Shown here one piece after another: positions 1 through 10,651 of a stretch of DNA of 64,000 nucleotides. The translations under genes were made by a program, and so were the position numbers. Location of the stretch: assembly GCA_039654915.1 (NCBI GenBank), contig CM077599.1, positions 78,708,001 to 78,772,000 of the forward strand, in the 5' to 3' direction. Source of the DNA: Aquilaria yunnanensis. Lineage: Eukaryota > Streptophyta > Magnoliopsida > Malvales > Thymelaeaceae. How positions within the stretch are numbered: the first letter of the stretch is position 1; each line of letters starts with the position of its first letter. A model generated the notes under the pieces. The model saw nothing but the letters and a program-made list of their open reading frames with translations. It searched no databases and had not been told where the DNA came from.

Positions 1-265
1 TGACAAAATTGAGAAGTTTCGGAAAAAATTGACAAATTCTAAAAGTTCCAGGAGCATTTGGTAGTTTGTCACATAAAATTTTGAGCCTGCCGACGTTTTT
101 GGCTCAAATTGACAGAAAACGACAAAATTGTCAAAATCAGAAGCTTCAGGAACTTATCCAGAGGCTGAGAGACGTAAAGGACTAAAATTGTCATTTTACC
201 AATTTAATAGATAAGTTTGAAATTTTTTATTAATTTATCCATCAACAGTTCAGCTAAACTTCCTC

Positions 266-273
266 TATAAATA
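266..273 (+). promoter_or_regulatory. LTR core promoter (TATAAATA)
   Basis: TATAAATA follows CTTCCTC and is followed ~25-30 nt later by the likely transcription start near AACACAG (about 295-300), which would mark the U3/R border. The same box is in LTR2, LTR4 and the inverted LTR3. Sequence identity between LTR3 and the other LTRs stops shortly after this point. Confidence 0.7.
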
Positions 274-2047
274 GCCCCCCAAATTTTGTGCTGAACACAG
301 AAAAAAATAGAAAGAAAACTTAGAGCTCCGTTTCAAAAAAAAGATAAAATTACAGCCTTATTCCCTAGCTTATCCTTTCTCTGCCCAGAAAGTCCCAAAA
401 ATTCCTTTTCTTACGATTCGACCATCTTCTTCGTTTGTTTTTTTTCTTTTCTTCCGTTTTCTCTCTCTCTCTCCGTTCACCGTTTTTCTCTCCTCTGCCG
501 CCGTCGTCCGGCCCAGCCACGCCCGCCGTCGTCATCCCGCCGCCGCAGGTAGCTCCCACGCCGTCCCGCCACCGTCCGCTTCCCTTCCCGTCGTGTCCCG
601 TCTCTCCCTCCGCCGCGTCTCTCTCTCCTAGTTCGCCGGCCGCCGCCCCTCGCCTGGCCCGCCGTCACCCCGCCGTCCCTCGCCTGGCCCGCCATCGCCT
701 CGCCGCCCCATTCCTGGGCCACCGTTGCCTCGCCGTCCCTCGCCTGGCGTGCCGTCACCCAGCTCCGCCCCCTTTCCCCCTCGCGCGCGCGCGCGTCCCT
801 GTTTTCTTGTTCTCAGAATTCAAGTTTTAATTTCAAGGGTACAACTCTCATTTAATCCTTCATCTTTTCAATTTCTTTCACTTTGGTCACTAACTTTGTA
901 TTTTATTCTTGCAGAATTAATTACTAACCCTTTTAATTTTTACTTGTTTGTTTATTATTTGTTTATTACTAACCCCCTTTTTTATTGTTGTTATTAACTT
1001 ACTAACAACTAACTTTTAATACTATTATTGTTACTAACCTTTTAATTTTTGCATTATTACTAACTTTTATAATTGTTGTTAACAATTAATTAACTTTTAT
1101 TATTGTTGTTAATTAATTAATTTAATTAACTTGGCTAGCTTTTTATTATTTTTGTTAATTAATTAATTTAATTAATTTGGCTAACTTTTTATTTATTGTT
1201 GTTAATTAATTTAATTAATTTGGCTAACTTTTTATTTATTGTTGTTAATTAATTTAATTAATTTGGCTAACTTTTTATTATTGTTGTTAATTAATTAATT
1301 TAATTAACTTGGCTAACTTTTTACTGTTGTTAATTAATTAATTTAATTAACTTGGCTAACTTTTTATTATTGTTGTTAATTAATTAATTTAATTAACTTG
1401 ACTAACTTTTTATTATTATTGTTTAACAATTAATTTAATTAACTTTGCTAACATTTATTATTATTTTTAAAGTGGATGGCCAAAAAGCCCCACTTTATTA
1501 TTATTAATTTTTTTTTTCTTTATATAATTTTTTTATTTAATTCACCTTTACCCTTTACTAATTAATAAATAAATGAAAATTAAAAGAAGATTATTTTGTA
1601 ATTAATTATTAAGGCTAATAAAAATCATTTTTAAAAAAAGCCAATTATTTTTATTTTTATATACATGTTTTTAATTCTTTAAAGATAACAAAAAGTTAAA
1701 ATTAATTTTAATAGTTATTTTTATCCAGTAAAAATAATAAAAAATAAAAATAAAACCTGTTAAAAAAAATACATGAAAATTAAGACTTTATATTTTACTG
1801 ATTTATTTAAAATATAACTTTTAAATCCACTAAAATAATAAATATTTTTCATTAAACAAGAAAACAAAAAGAAAACTAAAACAAGATAAGAAAAAGATAA
1901 GAAAGACAAGAAAAAGAAAAGAAAAGAAAATAAAAAATAAAAATTTTTTATCTAAAAATTCTATAACAAAAAGAATTACGAATTAGTAATTAAACTAATA
2001 ATTAATTCCATAAAATTAATAATTATATAACTAACAATAAATTAAAT

Positions 2048-2240
2048 TTAATTTCCATATCCGGATGATCCGACAGGATCTACGGTTTGGAAAATATCAA
2101 ACTTTTTAAAATAAATAAATTAAATAAAATTGTTTAAAATTTCACCAAATTCCGTGTCCAAATGACTCGGCAGAGTCCATGGTTCGGAATCAAAATCTTC
2201 CGTGTCCAAATGACTCGGCAGAGTCCATGGTTCGGAAGTA
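2048..2240 (+). repeat. Three ~36-bp dyad-symmetric repeats in the LTR 3' part
   Basis: One unit (about 2058-2092, CCATATCCGGATGATCC...) and two near-identical units (about 2153-2188 and 2201-2237) share the pattern CC-TCC-GACTC-GGCA-GAGTC-GG, with a GACTC/GAGTC stem and outer CCG/CGG pairs. In RNA each would fold as a hairpin. They sit in the transcribed part of the LTR and recur in every LTR of the cluster, including the diverged inverted LTR3 (about 19386-19470 and 20324-20360). A role in 3'-end formation or packaging is possible but unproven. Confidence 0.6.
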
Positions 2241-2514
2241 TAAAATTTCATACAAATTAATTAATTTAAAAATCCACATTTCAACTAATCCAGTTAAAAT
2301 TTCTAATTTTGAAAATTAACTGAGAATTATTTAAAAGCAAAGCAAAACAAACTTAAAATCAACTAAGGTGCCAATTTTTGGGCGTTTTAACAAAGTTGTT
2401 TTAACGTAACCGTACTCCCGATCCCCGAACTCTCGCAGACCAATTTTAAGGTGACCAATCGACCTAAGAAAACTGATTGGTGGCGACTCCCGAAAACCCG
2501 ACGTTGCCACAGCT

Positions 2515-2532
2515 TGGCGACTCCGCTGGGGA
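2515..2532 (+). other. Primer binding site
   Basis: TGGCGACTCCGCTGGGGA begins three bases after the LTR terminal CA. A PBS starting TGG (the complement of tRNA CCA-3') of this form is typical of Tat/Ogre elements, which commonly prime from tRNA-Arg; I did not align it to a tRNA. Near-copies truncated after ACTCCACTGG occur next to LTR4 (35690) and, inverted, next to LTR3 (19097-19111). Confidence 0.85.
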
Positions 2533-3614
2533 CTCCACGTTAGTGAGTCGAGCCTAAAGTTGATTTGTTTTGATTTACTTTGCTTATTATGTGGATTTAT
2601 ATGTTATATTTACTTATTCTAAACATGCATAATGCATTCACAATATGAAGCTCTATACCCGAGCTTCCTTAAATTAAACACGATTCTTTCTAAGCGGAAT
2701 TGGTGTTGCTGTCCTTGTGAGGCCACGGTCTCCAAGCCTTCACCGGTTTCAAAGTAGCAAAGTAGTGTATTGCCTTCTGAGACGGTTAGTCTCTGCATGG
2801 GCCCACGAAAAGCTACGACTCGAATTAATCCATTCCTTACATTAACCCTAGAGGGTAAGGAATCGGGCCGTCACTATGATTTAGTGACGGGATTCGGGAA
2901 CTATCCCTTGCCTTTTTGGTAAGCTACCTTATGCATATAGAACTCCCCACTTAACCATAGAACTGACCATAGAATTTCTACCATTTTACCAACGCCATAA
3001 GCACGTCCTTGTTATGCTATGTTGTTGCTCTACACTTTTATTTTCTTCGTGTCTTATATTTATGGTTTTAATTCATTTTTCCATAATACTTCATGAGTTG
3101 TTAATTGCTATTTAACTTATTAATAACCTTATCTTTCTTGTGCAATTATTCTTCATGCATCAAAACCACGCATCAAATTATGCTAACTTTTTGGTCTTTA
3201 TAATGACAACTAAAAGTTTTGAAGTTCTACGATAATGGATAAGCAAACTCATTCATTGCATGCATTCCATTACATTAATCACGTGCATATAAAGTCTGAT
3301 AAAAATAATCTCATTGCATGCATTCCATTACATTAATCACGTGCATATAAAGTCTGATAAAAACATAATCTCACTTTATATTGCATGCATCCATTACATC
3401 AATCACACGCATATAAAATCTGATAAAAATAATCTCATTGCATGCATTCCATTACATCAATCACGTGCATATAAATTTTGATAAAAACATAATCTCATTG
3501 CATGCATCCATCACATCAATCATATACGCATAGAATCTAATAAAATAAATATTCCTTTAAAAAGGTAAAATTGGACCTTAACACCGATATTCAACTCGAC
3601 TCCAAACAAGATTA
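2533..3614 (+). other. Retrotransposon leader with stem-loops and ~60-bp tandem repeats
   Basis: There are two perfect stem-loops: a 9-bp stem ATTCCTTAC/GTAAGGAAT (2832-2840 with 2855-2863) and a 7-bp stem CCGTCAC/GTGACGG (2868-2874 with 2884-2890). From about 3240 to 3545, roughly five ~60-bp units contain CATTGCATGCAT, CATTACATTAATCA, CGTGCATATAAA and CTGATAAAAA. Leaders of retroelements commonly hold packaging or dimerisation structures; that role is inferred here. No ORF of note precedes gag. Confidence 0.6.
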
Positions 3615-5366
3615 ATGGCAGAACAAGCCGAAGGACGTCTCATGGAGATGGAGTCCAAGATTGAAAGTATGTTAGAACAGATGAGACAATTGATGGAATT
3701 AATCAAAGGGAAAGCAACTCAAGTCCCCATCAAAGAAGTACAAGATCCCACTTATCCCCCGGGATTCACCCCGCAACGAGTCTCAGTCCAAGAAAACCTG
3801 TTGCAAGAATCAGGACCGTCTGCTAGTGTTCACCTGAAACAAGATACTGTACATGAAGAGAAGAATATATTACCAAAAGAAGAAGCAGAATCTCAAAAGC
3901 TCGAAACAATAGAGAAGAGACTGCGAGCCATTGAAGGAGGTAATATATTCGGATCTCTCTCAGTGGATGACCTCTGCTTAGTGTCAGACGTCATAATCCC
4001 TTCGGACTTTAAAGTACCGGATTTCGTAAAATACGATGGAACGAGTGATCCCATCACTCACATCACACTGTTCCTAAGGAGACTACAACCACTCACAAAA
4101 GATGAAAAGGTGTGGATTGCACTTTTTCAGGAAAGTCTCACAAAATCAGCATTGCAGTGGTATCTAAGTCAAGGACCAAGAAACATCAAAACTTGGAATG
4201 ACCTTGCTCAGGCCTTCATCGGCAACTATAAACATGTTATGGACTTGGCTCCGGATCGCCAAACTCTCCAAAACATGGAGAAGAAAAAGCCAGAAACTTT
4301 CAAGGAATATGCCCAACGGTGGAGGGACTTAGCTGCACAAGTTCAGCCACCCATGACAGAAAAAGAAATGGTTACTTTGTTTGTCCAGACACTGAAATAC
4401 CCATATTATGACAAACTCATCGGCAATTCGGCAACTAATTTCTCCGATGTTGTCATGTCTGGAGAAAGGATCGAGCATGGGATTAGGACTGGGAAGATTG
4501 CTGAGTCCTTTAATGATCCTATGAAAAGAGGAGGACCATCCAGAACAAAAGATGAAGAAGTACAACAAATAGGACGCGAAAGAGGGATTCCCCTCGTAGG
4601 TACTGTGGCTACCGGTCTTCGCCTATCCTATTCTGCTAAAAGGCCCAATTATTATCCTACCAATAGGCCCAATGACTATCCTCCCAATATGCCCAATGAT
4701 TATCCTTCCAATAGGCCTAATGATTATCCTCCCAATAGGCCCAACAATTATCCTCTCAACAGGCCTAATCAGTTACGGCCACCTGTTCCGACTCCTCCAG
4801 TACCCACACGAAGACCAAAAGAAGTTTTTGCACCAATTCCCATGACTTACACTGAGTTGTATCCAAAACTCATAGAAAGTCAACTTATCCGTCCAATTCC
4901 TACAAATCCATTTGGACCCCCATATCCAACGTGGTATGACCCCAACATAACTTGCCCATATCATGATGGCGTTCCAGGCCATGGCTTGGAAAATTGCACA
5001 GCATTGAAACGTATAGTCCAACAATTAATCGAATCAAAGTGGTTGGACTTTTCCGATGAACCGAACGTCACTCACAATCCATTGCCGCCTCATCAAGAAA
5101 AACCAGTCAATATGATAGAAGAACACCGGCTGATGAAAAAGTCAGTCAATGATATCATAACCCCTCTTAAGCATGTATATTCATGCCTTGTGAAAGAAGG
5201 GATTATCATGGGAAAGCCTTCTTTTGGACATGAAGAAGTTGAAGATGAGGAATGGTGCAACTTTCATGACAGTAAGAGTCATTCTATCCAAGAATGCTCA
5301 GAATTCCGTAAGAATCTGCAAAGACTCATAGACTCATCCCAACTTATCGTTTTTATGATGATGTGA
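3615..5366 (+). CDS. gag: gag polyprotein (Tat/Ogre type), 3' end frameshifted
   Basis: The 583-aa frame starts at an ATG. Residues ~5-35 are a predicted coiled coil. The capsid-like Retrotrans_gag domain covers about 130-300 (PDFVKYDGTSDP, ALQWYLSQGP, FKEYAQRWRDLA). A repeated Asn/Pro/Tyr tract based on RPNDYPPN lies around 345-390. Two Cys-His clusters follow: CPYHDGVPGHGLENC (C-x2-H-x5-H-x4-C) near 450, and C-x2-H-x4-H-x4-C starting at WCNFHD near 545. The product would coat and package element RNA in virus-like particles. The last residues (QLIVFMMM) are an off-frame end: another frame continues across 5340-5508 (YDDVNVI...) to a stop, so a small indel near 5335-5345 has cut the normal gag C-terminus. 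Protease and pol do not follow. Confidence 0.9.
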   Translation: MAEQAEGRLMEMESKIESMLEQMRQLMELIKGKATQVPIKEVQDPTYPPGFTPQRVSVQENLLQESGPSASVHLKQDTVHEEKNILPKEEAESQKLETIEKRLRAIEGGNIFGSLSVDDLCLVSDVIIPSDFKVPDFVKYDGTSDPITHITLFLRRLQPLTKDEKVWIALFQESLTKSALQWYLSQGPRNIKTWNDLAQAFIGNYKHVMDLAPDRQTLQNMEKKKPETFKEYAQRWRDLAAQVQPPMTEKEMVTLFVQTLKYPYYDKLIGNSATNFSDVVMSGERIEHGIRTGKIAESFNDPMKRGGPSRTKDEEVQQIGRERGIPLVGTVATGLRLSYSAKRPNYYPTNRPNDYPPNMPNDYPSNRPNDYPPNRPNNYPLNRPNQLRPPVPTPPVPTRRPKEVFAPIPMTYTELYPKLIESQLIRPIPTNPFGPPYPTWYDPNITCPYHDGVPGHGLENCTALKRIVQQLIESKWLDFSDEPNVTHNPLPPHQEKPVNMIEEHRLMKKSVNDIITPLKHVYSCLVKEGIIMGKPSFGHEEVEDEEWCNFHDSKSHSIQECSEFRKNLQRLIDSSQLIVFMMM

Positions 5367-8300
5367 ATGTGATCATTAAAGAACAAGAAGTCAATGCTAT
5401 ACCAATCTCAAAACCTACTCTTAAGCCGTCAAGTCCCGAGGCCATTCCTCTACAAATCAAACAAAACCGAGGTCAAGCTGCTAGGCCCGACGTGATTGGT
5501 AATTGAAAGTGAAGATTTTGAGCTGGAATTACATTGATTTTGGAAGGGCTCCAAGTCAGATCTGACCTAACAGTCCGCATACATTTTCGAATGACAGGGA
5601 ATCCTTTGAATAAACTTGTATCTTTGAAAGCTTGCAAAAGTAATTTAATAGTAAAAATCTCCTAGATTTAGTCCAGAATCTAGGGTGTAGTCTTTGTTAA
5701 ATGGACACCTGCTATTCTTTTTCTGGTACAACAAAAAGATGTAATACGTGCATTCTACTACTTTCCATTTATACACAACCGGTAATTCTTTTTGTTCTCC
5801 AACAAAAAGATGTTATGTGTGCATTCTACCACTTTTTAATTCAATTATTACACCTACACATTCTACCACTTTTTACCAAAAATTTCATTTTTACCTCTAT
5901 CTCTCAATCTTTGCCATTGCACTAACTATTATTACCATCATACTTTGCTTTCTAAATGATACTACTCGTGGGTGAAAATAAAAAGTTAAGGGAGATTTGA
6001 TAATGGTGATCTGGAAAGTACTACTAAATCTAGCAAGAATGATTTCATATGTTGCACCCCAACTCTCAAAAAAAAGAATTCATAGTGGTTATCAACATCC
6101 TTGCAAGAAGTCTGGGGTTAGCTTCCAAACAAGGTAGCTCTCATATTAAATGACTTCAGTGGCTTCCCAATTCTCATAAATGCTCAAAAAAAAAAAAAAA
6201 GGTTCTCAGTTTTCCGCAACACAAACTCCGAAAAGAAAAAGTTCATCCCTTCCATCAAAAAGCCATTAAAGGGAAAATCCAAAAAAAAAAAATCCAAAAA
6301 AAAGAGAGACTGAGAAGCAAATAAAGCCACTTGAGTCATCTCACTTCAAGAAGGATACGATCTCGGTTCTCCATAACACAAACTCCAAAAAAAAAAAAGG
6401 GAAAAAGTTCATTCCTTCCATCAAAAAGCCAACAAGGGAAAATTCAAAACCAAAAAAAAAAAAAGAGAGACTGAGAGCAAATACAAGCAAGTAAGGCCAC
6501 TTGAATCATCTCATTTCAAGAAGGCTATGATCTCGGTTCTCTGTAACAAAAACTCCGAAAAGGAAAAAGTTCATCCCTTCCATCAAAAAGCCAACAAGGG
6601 AAAATTCAAAACCAAAAAGAACTGAGAACAAGCACGAGCAAGCAAGGCCACTTGAGTCATCTCACTTCAAGAAAGTTATCAAATATGTCATCACCATAGC
6701 TCACACAAAAAAAAAAAGGAACAAAAAAAAAATATATATATAAAAAAAAAACAAAACAAAAAAAAAAAAAAAAAAGGGAAACAAAAACAAAAACGAAAAA
6801 AGAGAAAGAAAAAAAAGGGCTCAAACTAGAGCAAAAAAAAAAAAAAAAAAAAAAAAGATAGAAAAAGTGAGCTATGAATTCTAGACTAAAAACCTGCAAA
6901 GGCGGTTTAGAAAACAAAAGTAACCCTCAAACCAAGTGTACATAAAGATTACGATAGTTGGGGGGCAACAGATGAGATCAAACTTTCTGGAAAAGGTGGC
7001 AAGTTTGAAGTCATCATTATTGAGTTTTTCACCATAATCAAATCTGCTCACGAGTAGTATTAAAAGACCCTTCTTTCACACCATTAAAACTTAACTTCCT
7101 TCAGACTTAATATCCTCATTCAGCTAAAAGACTATCATTGTGAATTATGTTTCTACCTTATTTAATACTGCTCACGAGTAGTATTAAAAGACCCTTCTTT
7201 CAAACCACTTAAACTTAACTTTCCTCAGACTTATCATCCTCATTCAGCTAAAAGACTATCATTGTGAAACATGTTTCTACCTTATTTAATACTGCTCACG
7301 AGTAGTATTAAAAGACCATTCTTTCACACCATTTAAACTTAACTTTCCTCAGACCTAACATCCTCATTCAGTCAAAAGACTATCATTGTGAATCATGTTT
7401 CTACCTTATTTAATGCTGCTCACGAGTAGTATTAAAAGACCCTTTTTTTCACACCACTCAAACTTAACTTTACTTAGACCTAATATTTACCTCTTAATAT
7501 TATTCTCATTCAACTAAAAGACTGCCACAAAAAAAAAAACATTCAAACTTAACTTTCCTCACACCTAACATTTACCTCTCGATATCATCCTCAGTCAGTT
7601 AAAAGGCTATTATTGTAAATCATGTTTCTACCTTATTGCCTTGCACAGTTTATGTCTTCGAGTTGGAAAGGGAAGAATGGCAGGATATTTTAATTAAAAA
7701 CAAAGACCGTAAATTACTTTGTCAAGCTTTGCAAATTGATGAAAGTTTTTCTTTAAGGCCAAACCATTATTCATTAATGTATGTAGACTTAAAAGTAAGG
7801 AGATAGCTTGAGTCTTTCTTTAATAAGATGTGGTTCTTGTAAGAGAAATTTACAATCAAGTGCCATCACAAAGGTCTAGAAATGCTCGACTTTCTGTTAA
7901 AGGCGAGGCGATACCTTTTATCCACATAAATACCATATTCAGGGGGGGCAAAGTAGTCTCTACGAAGCGTAAGAGGAGTACTGCCAACAAAGAAGTTCAA
8001 TAGACAAGGGGGCAAGTCTTATGGATCAAAACATGAGTTCAAGGAAGAGCAATCATTCAGATTATAACATGGGAATAAGTAAGTGTCGGCACGGTCACAA
8101 GAAAATGGGCAAAGCAGACATTGAAAGTAAAACCTTTGATGGTATCAAATCCATGACAATGGATGAGTACCCGAAAGAGATATAAATTATGAGGCGGGCC
8201 AACTTTAAAGAAATTGAGGCCAAAATTCAAGAACAAGTCAAAGAAAGAGGATTTTGAAAAGAGTTGGGCTTTTGAGGCAGCGAACAAAAGCTGGAAAGCA

Positions 8301-9091
8301 TAAAGAGATTCAATGATAGTCCAAGAAGGCCATCACAAAGAGGATCCAGTAAAACAAAGACATAAAGAACTAGATCCAAAAAAAAAAAAAAAAAGCCATT
8401 AGTTACACATGCTCTGCATTCATGCATTTCATATCATGCATACATAGCCTTTACATAACAAGGACCAAACGGGAAGCACATCTACGGCACAGCTACAGCA
8501 ATATAAGCTGAGATCTCAATGTCATCAGCTCTTACCAATCTATCACTGGATACACAGCTAATATGCGGGACCAACCCGCATCAGGAATTCAAGAATAAAG
8601 TAGACAATATTGTCAAAAGCTTGGCTACCGATTCAATAATCGAGGCTACACCTGGAAGGATCGGATTGACACCAGCTAGTAGTATCCAAGATAAGAGATA
8701 GCTATAGCCAAGGATAAGGCAGATATCAAAAAAAAATATAAAGTAGACAATATTGTCAAAAGCTTGGCAATTGATTCAATAATCGAGGCTACACCTGGAA
8801 GGACAGGATTGATGCCAGCTTAGCAGCATCCAAGATAAGAGATAGCTGTGGTCAAAGATAAGGCAGACATCAAGAAATATTGTCGTTGAAACTTTGTCAA
8901 AAGCGGACAATGGATTCAATAATCGAGGACTGGATCAACGGATAAAAAAAAAATATCTATCAAAATGAAGTAGGATCTACTTTTCCGGTTAAACGGCGGA
9001 TACGGTACTCCGTGACTCTCAAGTCGGTTCTCTCAGTTGCCCATAATAACTGATTCCTTCACCCCTTCTTTCTTTTACTTCCTCCTAGAAA
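5367..9091 (+). other. Non-coding region where pol is missing: repeats, A-rich tracts, upstream region of NABP1
   Basis: After the out-of-frame gag remnant (to ~5508) no protease, RT or integrase remains. Tandem repeats of ~170 bp lie at ~6180-6660 (units with CACAAACTCC, AAGTTCATCCCTTCC, GCCACTTGA). An almost pure A tract lies at ~6700-6860. Four to five ~145-bp units lie at ~7030-7640 (CTGCTCACGAGTAGTATTAA, AAAGACTATCATTGTGA). Three ~135-bp units lie at ~8595-8930 (AGACAATATTGTCAAAAGC, ATTCAATAATCGAGGCTACA). From ~7660 onward the sequence is collinear with 26310-27401 of copy B, the 3' flank of pol. The short open frames are not convincing genes. Confidence 0.65.
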
Positions 9092-9640
9092 ATGGATCCT
9101 ACTTTTTCCACCTTGCGAAAGTATTTCCCTTCTCTTCCAATGAACATCCTCAAAAAGATCTACCAAGTTCGCTGTGAACGATTAAGAGTTCTGATGCACA
9201 AAGGAATCCCTGAAGATGTGCGGTGGTTAATCGAAGCCAAGGTTCGTCTAGCAGGTGAAATCCCAGAGGCATTTGTGTCTCACATGCCTGGTATAGGCAA
9301 AAGCTCTTATGCCAAAAAGCGAAGAGCGAAAAGGTTACAAGTCTGCCATAAATGTGGACGGTGGACTTGTAATACTAAATGTCGTTCTTTAGGGATGATC
9401 TCTGATAATCGAGAAGATAAAATACGATTCATTAAGAATGGCTTGAGTAAAGACTCGTTGGATGATATCCAATTGACTCTTGAGACGCATTCTTGTGGAT
9501 CTGTGCAACGTGAACTACTTGGTTTGTAGAGCATTTTTCATGAAAAACGAGAACGATACAGTCCCGGGAATCTGACGTTAAACGACCCTATTTGTCAGCT
9601 TGTAAGAAAACTGGATGGGAAGCAAATCCTCGACTCATAG
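9092..9640 (+). pseudogene. NABP1-A: carlavirus-type nucleic-acid-binding protein homologue, truncated by a nonsense codon
   Basis: The frame starts at ATG 9092 (MDPTFSTLRKYFPSLP) and stops at TAG 9527-9529 after 145 aa. The orthologous copy-B gene has TGG at this position. The remaining frame then stays open to 9640 and ends LDGKQ-ILDS like its paralogues, so a single G-to-A change cuts off the last ~37 residues. The kept part has the family core: GKSSYAKKRRAKRL, then CHKCGRWTCNTKC (CX2CX4CX3C), then FIKNG. The core motif is intact, so a truncated protein could still bind nucleic acid. This is the first of three tandem paralogues ahead of LOG. No clear TATAAAT box precedes it, unlike the next two genes. 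Confidence 0.8.
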
Positions 9641-9799
9641 AAGCCATTAATCCCGTTACTGGACGTAAAACCAGTGGAAGATGTGAGCCACAGTCACAAT
9701 CACTGTACATACAATTTATCATATTTAAAATTTTCCATTTTTCTTTTAATAATGTATTTGCTCCCGTAAGTGTAATCGACACGTTATCCATTTCATCGC

Positions 9800-9806
9800 T
9801 ATAAAT
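9800..9806 (+). promoter_or_regulatory. TATAAAT box upstream of NABP2-A
   Basis: The context is TTTCATCGCTATAAATGCAT, 81 nt before the NABP2 ATG and followed by a pyrimidine-rich leader. The same block (TTCATC-n-CTATAAAT) recurs before NABP3 and LOG in both copies. Confidence 0.6.
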
Positions 9807-9886
9807 GCATGTTCTTCCAGTCGGTTATCTAAGTTTCCTTCAATAACTAATTCCTTTCCATCATCTCTCAAATTCTTCTCTCATCA

Positions 9887-10435
9887 ATGGATTCTACTCT
9901 TTCAGCACTGCGAAAATACTTTCCTTCCCTTCCAATAAAAGTCCTTAAAAAGATCTACCTTGCTAGATGTGAAAGAATCAGAGTTTTTACACGCAAAGGC
10001 ATTCCCGATAATGTGCAGTGGATAATTGAAGCTAAGGTCCGTCTGGCGGGTGAAGTTCCAGATGCATTTATGCCCCGCATGCCCGGTTTAGGTAAAAGCC
10101 GTTATGCCAAAAGGCGAAGAGCAAAGAGACTAGGCGTGTGTTATAAATGTGGGCGATGGAATTGTAATACTAAATGTCGCTCTTTAGGATACATCTCCAC
10201 AAATCGTGAAGATAAAAGAAAATTCATTAAGAATGGCCTGCGTAAGGAATCTCTGGAAGATATCCGAGAGACTCTTGAAACGCATTCTTGTGGAAAAGTG
10301 CAAGGTCAAATTGTCAAATTGTGGAGGACTTACCATAAAGAACGAGACCGTTACAGTCTTGGGAATGTGACTGTAAACGACCCTGTCTGCCAGCTTGTAA
10401 GAAAACTGGATAGGAAGCAAGTCCTCGACTCATAG
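9887..10435 (+). CDS. NABP2-A: virus-like cysteine-rich nucleic-acid-binding protein
   Basis: This is a complete 182-aa frame from ATG 9887. The N-terminal ~70 residues are helical and basic (LRKYFPSLP, VLKKIYLARCERIRVF, KGIPDNVQWIIEAKVRLAGEVP). Next are GLGKSRYAKRRRAKRLG (an Arg/Lys run like a nuclear localisation signal) and CYKCGRWNCNTKC (CX2CX4CX3C, a likely zinc site), then REDKRKFIKNGL, ETHSCG and a conserved tail ending NDPVCQLVRKLDRKQ. The order GxPxDV...G(S)xYAxxRRAKxxGxCxxC...FIxxG is the signature I recognise from carlavirus cysteine-rich NABPs (Pfam Carla_C4/viral NABP type). Those viral proteins bind RNA/DNA, enter the nucleus and can suppress silencing or act as transcription regulators. 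Function here is inferred from family. It could alternatively be a plant family from which the viral gene derives. Confidence 0.78.
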   Translation: MDSTLSALRKYFPSLPIKVLKKIYLARCERIRVFTRKGIPDNVQWIIEAKVRLAGEVPDAFMPRMPGLGKSRYAKRRRAKRLGVCYKCGRWNCNTKCRSLGYISTNREDKRKFIKNGLRKESLEDIRETLETHSCGKVQGQIVKLWRTYHKERDRYSLGNVTVNDPVCQLVRKLDRKQVLDS

Positions 10436-10585
10436 AAGGCATTGAAGCCATTACTAGATATAAATCAGTGGAAGATGAGAGCCACAGTCATGATTGCTGT
10501 ACATATAAGCTGTCATTTGTCTTTTCTTTTGACAATAATGTACTTGCTTCTGTAAGTGTAATTAACGCATTATCCCTTTCATCAC

Positions 10586-10592
10586 TATAAAT
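10586..10592 (+). promoter_or_regulatory. TATAAAT box upstream of NABP3-A
   Basis: The context is CCCTTTCATCACTATAAATA, 60 nt before the ATG. The flanking block is the same as before NABP2, showing that gene and promoter were duplicated together. Confidence 0.6.
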
Positions 10593-10651
10593 ATGTGTTA
10601 GTTATTTTCGTTTCCTACAATCACTAATTTCTTTCTTTGCCTCCTTCATCA

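Larger units (their letters stand above)
1..2511 (+). repeat. LTR1, 5' LTR of copy A (left end outside window)
   Basis: Matches 14991-17438 and 33175-35686 almost base for base. By alignment with LTR2 the full LTR is ~2.75 kb, begins TGTTGACACCC and ends CCACA at 2511, three bases before the PBS. Within it are a TATA box near 266, a GC- and pyrimidine-rich transcribed part (about 430-800), AT-rich tandem repeats built on TTAATTAATTTAATTAACTT (about 1080-1450), and three dyad-symmetric repeats near the 3' end. The 131-aa and 93-aa open frames here are low-complexity Pro/Ala/Arg frames on opposite strands and are not called as genes. Confidence 0.93.

Noticed and set aside
435..830. 131-aa and 93-aa open frames in the LTR (also at 15425 and 33610)
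   Set aside because: Low-complexity Pro/Ala/Arg composition on both strands, caused by GC-rich repeats, with no domain.
6657..6917. 86-aa Phe-rich frame on the - strand
   Set aside because: Translation of an A-rich low-complexity tract.
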